From the NCBI GenBank assembly GCA_003508005.1, contig DNUE01000067.1, positions 5,944-41,782 on the forward strand: a DNA stretch of 35,839 bases, given 5' to 3'. A program made the position numbers and the translations under genes. A model generated the notes under the pieces. It was not told where the DNA came from. It did not search any database and saw only the letters and a program-made list of their open reading frames with translations. Shown piece after piece: positions 32,915 to 35,839 of this stretch. The DNA comes from Desulfobulbaceae bacterium (GTDB lineage Bacteria; Desulfobacterota; Desulfobulbia; Desulfobulbales; Desulfobulbaceae). Position 1 is the first letter of the stretch, and each line of letters opens with the position of its first letter.

Positions 32915-34372
32915 ATGAGTGAGAAAAGAAAATTGACCACCAACGCCGGGGCACCTGTCGCTGACAATCAGAACATCATGACCGCTGGTCCGCGCGGCCC
33001 TGCCTTGCTGCAGGATGTCTGGTTCCTGGAAAAACTCGCCCACTTCGACCGGGAAGTGATCCCGGAGCGCCGTATGCACGCCAAGGGATCCGGAGCGTAC
33101 GGCAACTTTACCGTCACCCACGAAATCAGCCGCTACACCAGGGCAAAGATATTTTCTCAGGTGGGCAAGAAGACCGACCTCTTTGTCCGTTTTTCCACGG
33201 TGGCCGGTGAGCGGGGCGCCGCCGATGCCGAACGGGACATCCGTGGTTTCGCGATCAAATTTTATACCGAGGAGGGGAACTGGGACCTGGTGGGCAACAA
33301 CACGCCGGTGTTTTTTCTCCGCGACCCTCTCAAGTTTCCCGACCTCAACCATGCGGTCAAGCGCGACCCCCGGACCAACCTGCGCAGCGCCAGGAATAAC
33401 TGGGACTTCTGGACCTCGCTGCCCGAGGCCCTGCACCAGGTGACCATCGTCATGAGCGACCGGGGCATTCCCTCTTCCTACCGCCATATGCACGGATTCG
33501 GCAGCCACACCTTCAGCCTGATCAATGCCGGCAACGAGCGGTTCTGGGTCAAGTTCCACCTGCGGACGCAGCAGGGGATCAAGAATATGACCGACCAGGA
33601 GGCCGAGGCCGTCGTCGGCAAGTGCCGGGAAAGCCATCAGCGCGATCTCTACGAGAGCATCGAAAAAGGAGACTTCCCCAGGTGGACCATGTTCATTCAG
33701 GTGATGCCGGAGAAGGACGCCCTCACCTGCCCCTATCATCCCTTCGATCTCACCAAGGTCTGGTTCCACAAGGACTACCCGCTGATCGAGGTCGGGGTCC
33801 TTGAGTTGAACCGCAACCCGGAGAACTACTTCGCCGAGGTGGAGCAGGCCGCCTTCAATCCGGCCAACATCGTGCCCGGGATCGGCTTTTCTCCCGACAA
33901 GATGCTGCAGGGGCGCCTCTTTTCCTACGGCGATGCCCAGCGCTACCGCCTGGGGGTGAATCACCATCTGATCCCGGTCAACGCCTCGCGCTGTCCCTTC
34001 CACAGTTATCACCGCGACGGCGCGATGCGGGTGGACGGGAATCATGGCAGCACCCTTGCCTATGAGCCCAACAGTTACGGCGAATGGCGGCAGCAGCCGG
34101 AATTTGCGGAGCCGCCTCTTGACCTGCACGGGGCCGCTGACCACTGGGACCACCGGCAGGACGAGGACTATTACAGTCAGCCCGGGTTGCTTTTCCGCCT
34201 CATGAGTCCGGCGCAGCAGGAGGTCCTCTTCGGCAACACCGCCCGGGCTTTGGGAGATGCGCCGCACGAAATCAAGATTCGCCACATCGGCAATTGCCTG
34301 AAGGCCGATCTGGCGTATGGCAAGGGCGTGGCGGACGCACTGGGAATTTCGCTTGCCGAAGTTGAAAAATAG
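32915..34372 (+). CDS. katA: Monofunctional heme catalase (small-subunit type)
   Basis: It converts hydrogen peroxide to water and oxygen. The 485-aa product is a clade-3-sized catalase with the active-site signature FDREVIPERRMHAKGSGAYG (His near residue 56), VRFSTVAGERGAAD near 91 and the distal Asn region. The proximal heme-ligand motif RLFSYGDAQRYRLG lies near 330 (Tyr ligand). AAGGAGG is directly upstream of the ATG. It follows the perR-like gene with a shared operator motif, so peroxide-induced derepression is likely. In a presumed anaerobe this is an oxygen-defence gene. Confidence 0.97.
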   Translation: MSEKRKLTTNAGAPVADNQNIMTAGPRGPALLQDVWFLEKLAHFDREVIPERRMHAKGSGAYGNFTVTHEISRYTRAKIFSQVGKKTDLFVRFSTVAGERGAADAERDIRGFAIKFYTEEGNWDLVGNNTPVFFLRDPLKFPDLNHAVKRDPRTNLRSARNNWDFWTSLPEALHQVTIVMSDRGIPSSYRHMHGFGSHTFSLINAGNERFWVKFHLRTQQGIKNMTDQEAEAVVGKCRESHQRDLYESIEKGDFPRWTMFIQVMPEKDALTCPYHPFDLTKVWFHKDYPLIEVGVLELNRNPENYFAEVEQAAFNPANIVPGIGFSPDKMLQGRLFSYGDAQRYRLGVNHHLIPVNASRCPFHSYHRDGAMRVDGNHGSTLAYEPNSYGEWRQQPEFAEPPLDLHGAADHWDHRQDEDYYSQPGLLFRLMSPAQQEVLFGNTARALGDAPHEIKIRHIGNCLKADLAYGKGVADALGISLAEVEK

Positions 34373-34393
34373 AAAATCGGGGAAGCCGGACAT

Positions 34394-34423
34394 CGGCGGC
34401 GGGCAGCGAGTTGCCCGCCGCCG
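34394..34423. terminator. GC-rich hairpin between the convergent catalase and serS genes
   Basis: A perfect 12-bp stem (CGGCGGCGGGCA at 34394-34405, TGCCCGCCGCCG at 34412-34423) with the loop GCGAGT lies between the two stop codons. There is no T-run on either side, so intrinsic termination is uncertain; it may protect 3' ends or act as a bidirectional barrier. Confidence 0.5.
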
Positions 34424-34431
34424 GTGCGCCG

Positions 34432-35703
34432 TTAGAAACGCTGGGTAAAATAGGGCTGCAGGACCTCGGGGATGGCCACGCTGCCGTCGGCCTGCTGGTA
34501 GTTCTCCAGGACTGCCAGCAGGGTCCGGCCCACGGCCAGGCCGCTGCCGTTCAGGGTGTGCACCAACCTGCTTTTTTTCTCCCCGTCCGGGCGGTAGCGG
34601 ATGCCCATGCGCCGCGCCTGAAAATCCAGGAAATTCGAGCAGGAGGAGATCTCCCGGTAGTTGTTCTGGCCCGGCAGCCATACCTCGATGTCATAGGTCT
34701 TGGTCGCGGAAAAGCCCAGGTCGCCGCTGCACAGGGTGACCACCCGGTAGGGTAGCTTCAGCAGCTGCAGCACCTCTTCAGCGTCGGCCAGGAGCGCTTC
34801 CAGTTCCCGGTGCGAGGTCTCCGGGGTGGTGAACTTGACCAGCTCCACCTTTTCGAACTGGTGCTGGCGGATCAGGCCCCGGGTATCCTTGCCGTAGGAA
34901 CCGGCCTCTGAACGGAAGCAGGGGGTGTAGGCGGTGTAGCGCAGCGGCAGCTGCGATTCGGCCAGGGTCTCGCCGCTGTGGATATTGGTCACCGGCACCT
35001 CGGCGGTGGGAATCAGCCACAGGTCCCAGTTGTCGATCTTGAACAGATCCTCGGCGAATTTCGGCAACTGGCCGGTGCCGGTCATGGTCGCGCTGTTCAC
35101 CATAAACGGGGGAAGCACTTCCTGGTAGCCGTGCTTCTGGGTGTGCAGGTCGAGAAAGAAGTTGACCAGGGCCCGGGACAGGCGGGCGCCGAAGCCCTTC
35201 AGCAGGGCAAAGCGGGCGCCGGCGAGCTTGGCCGCGGTCTCGAAGTCGAGAATTCCCAGCCGTTCGCCGATCTCCCAGTGGGGCAGCGGCTCAAAGGCAA
35301 AAACCGGTTTCTCCCCCCATCGCTTCACCTCTACATTGTCGTGGTCGTTCTTGCCCAAGGGCACGGTGTCATCGCAGAGGTTGGGAATGGACATGACGAT
35401 GTCCTGCAGCTGGTCCTGCACCGCTGCCAGTTCCGTGTCCAGTTCCTTGATCCGGGCCGAGACCTCGCGCATCTCAACGATCAGCGGTTCGGCCTGCGTA
35501 TTGGTACCGCGCTGCTTCAATTCAGCGATCTCGCGCGACACGGTATTGCGACGGTTTTTCAGGTTTTCCGCCTCGGCCAGCAGGGACAGGCGTCGGGTAT
35601 CGATCGCAACGAAGCGGTCGATAAGATCAGGGGCCATGCCCCGCCGCCGGATTTTTTCCCTGACCAGTTCACTGTTCTCGCGGATAAAGCGCAACTCAAG
35701 CAT
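34432..35703 (-). CDS. serS: Seryl-tRNA synthetase
   Basis: This class II synthetase charges tRNA-Ser (and tRNA-Sec). The 423-aa product has the N-terminal tRNA-binding coiled coil (residues about 25-105, starting MLELRFIRENSELVREKIRRR). The catalytic domain has TAEVPVTNIHSGE near 225, motif 2 CFRSEAGSYGKDTRGLIRQHQFEKVEL near 255-282 in consecutive parts, and motif 3 NGSGLAVGRTLLAVLENYQ near 385. It ends YFTQRF. The length is standard. The upstream 100 bp carry no strong ribosome-binding site or clear promoter; copy C of the 94-bp repeat begins about 100 bp upstream. Confidence 0.97.
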   Translation of the reverse strand: MLELRFIRENSELVREKIRRRGMAPDLIDRFVAIDTRRLSLLAEAENLKNRRNTVSREIAELKQRGTNTQAEPLIVEMREVSARIKELDTELAAVQDQLQDIVMSIPNLCDDTVPLGKNDHDNVEVKRWGEKPVFAFEPLPHWEIGERLGILDFETAAKLAGARFALLKGFGARLSRALVNFFLDLHTQKHGYQEVLPPFMVNSATMTGTGQLPKFAEDLFKIDNWDLWLIPTAEVPVTNIHSGETLAESQLPLRYTAYTPCFRSEAGSYGKDTRGLIRQHQFEKVELVKFTTPETSHRELEALLADAEEVLQLLKLPYRVVTLCSGDLGFSATKTYDIEVWLPGQNNYREISSCSNFLDFQARRMGIRYRPDGEKKSRLVHTLNGSGLAVGRTLLAVLENYQQADGSVAIPEVLQPYFTQRF

Positions 35704-35804
35704 AATGGTGGTTCCGGTAGTTGATCTGAGGCTTCGGTTTCACCACGTGTTACTAGCACGGGGGTCGGCGGAACGCAACTGCAATTCAATTGACTTTTAA
35801 CCTA

Positions 35805-35839
35805 GCAAAAAATGAAAAGATTGAGCATCCGCCACTGTG
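35805..35839 (+). repeat. Dispersed 94-bp repeat, copy C, cut by the window end
   Basis: The last 35 bases, starting GCAAAAAATGAAAAG and continuing through GAGCATCCGCCA, align without gaps to the first 35 bases of copy A (27 identical) and copy B (26 identical). The remaining 59 bases of the element should lie just outside the window. Confidence 0.72.

Overview
This 35.8-kb window looks like chromosomal DNA from a GC-rich, anaerobic, Gram-negative bacterium. The most likely source is a deltaproteobacterium (Desulfobacterota), perhaps in or near the Desulfobulbales. The evidence is a methylmalonyl-CoA/propionyl-CoA type carboxyltransferase, a ferredoxin-ASKHA corrinoid activator, outer-membrane proteins (a PlpD-type patatin and an LEA14-like lipoprotein), a deoxyhypusine-synthase-like polyamine enzyme, and short dispersed palindromic repeats. 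The taxonomic call is an inference. Nearly all genes are intact and ordinary in composition, and I see no prophage, complete insertion sequence or CRISPR array.

Layout. (1) 1-2118, minus strand: prmA followed by an acyl-CoA carboxyltransferase gene cut by the window edge. (2) 2371-6841, plus: a corrinoid-activating ferredoxin/ASKHA protein and glycogen phosphorylase. (3) 7164-9392, minus: a type Vd patatin autotransporter. (4) 9729-20012, plus: a promoter, tRNA-Gly(CCC), a terminator-like hairpin, then rimP-nusA-ylxR-infB-rbfA-nrnA-truB-rpsO-pnp, closed by a strong terminator. This is the classic translation/RNA-metabolism superoperon, headed by a tRNA as in E. coli metY-rimP-nusA-infB. (5) 20038-21319: dut and a WalJ/YycJ-like metallo-beta-lactamase-fold gene. 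(6) 21421-25484: a polyamine cluster of agmatinase, arginine decarboxylase and a deoxyhypusine-synthase-like enzyme. (7) 25872-27248: an orphan protein with MshEN domains and no ATPase. (8) 27423-30092, minus: a GlcD-type FAD oxidase, rpsU, and a XerC/D recombinase whose homologous frame has no ordinary start codon. (9) 30544-34372: ddl (plus), a lipoprotein (minus), then a perR-like regulator and a catalase carrying related AT-rich operators. (10) 34432-35703, minus: serS.

The main unexplained structure is non-coding. Three separate dispersed repeat families sit between or at the ends of housekeeping genes. One is a 94-bp element with two full copies inside the rimP-pnp operon and a third cut by the right edge. 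One is a roughly 216-bp element before the MshEN gene and before ddl. One is a GGGGACAGA/GGGGACTGA palindrome family in the polyamine cluster. Two insertions appear to have remodelled the 3' ends of coding genes (ylxR and speB). None of these can be named with certainty from sequence alone.
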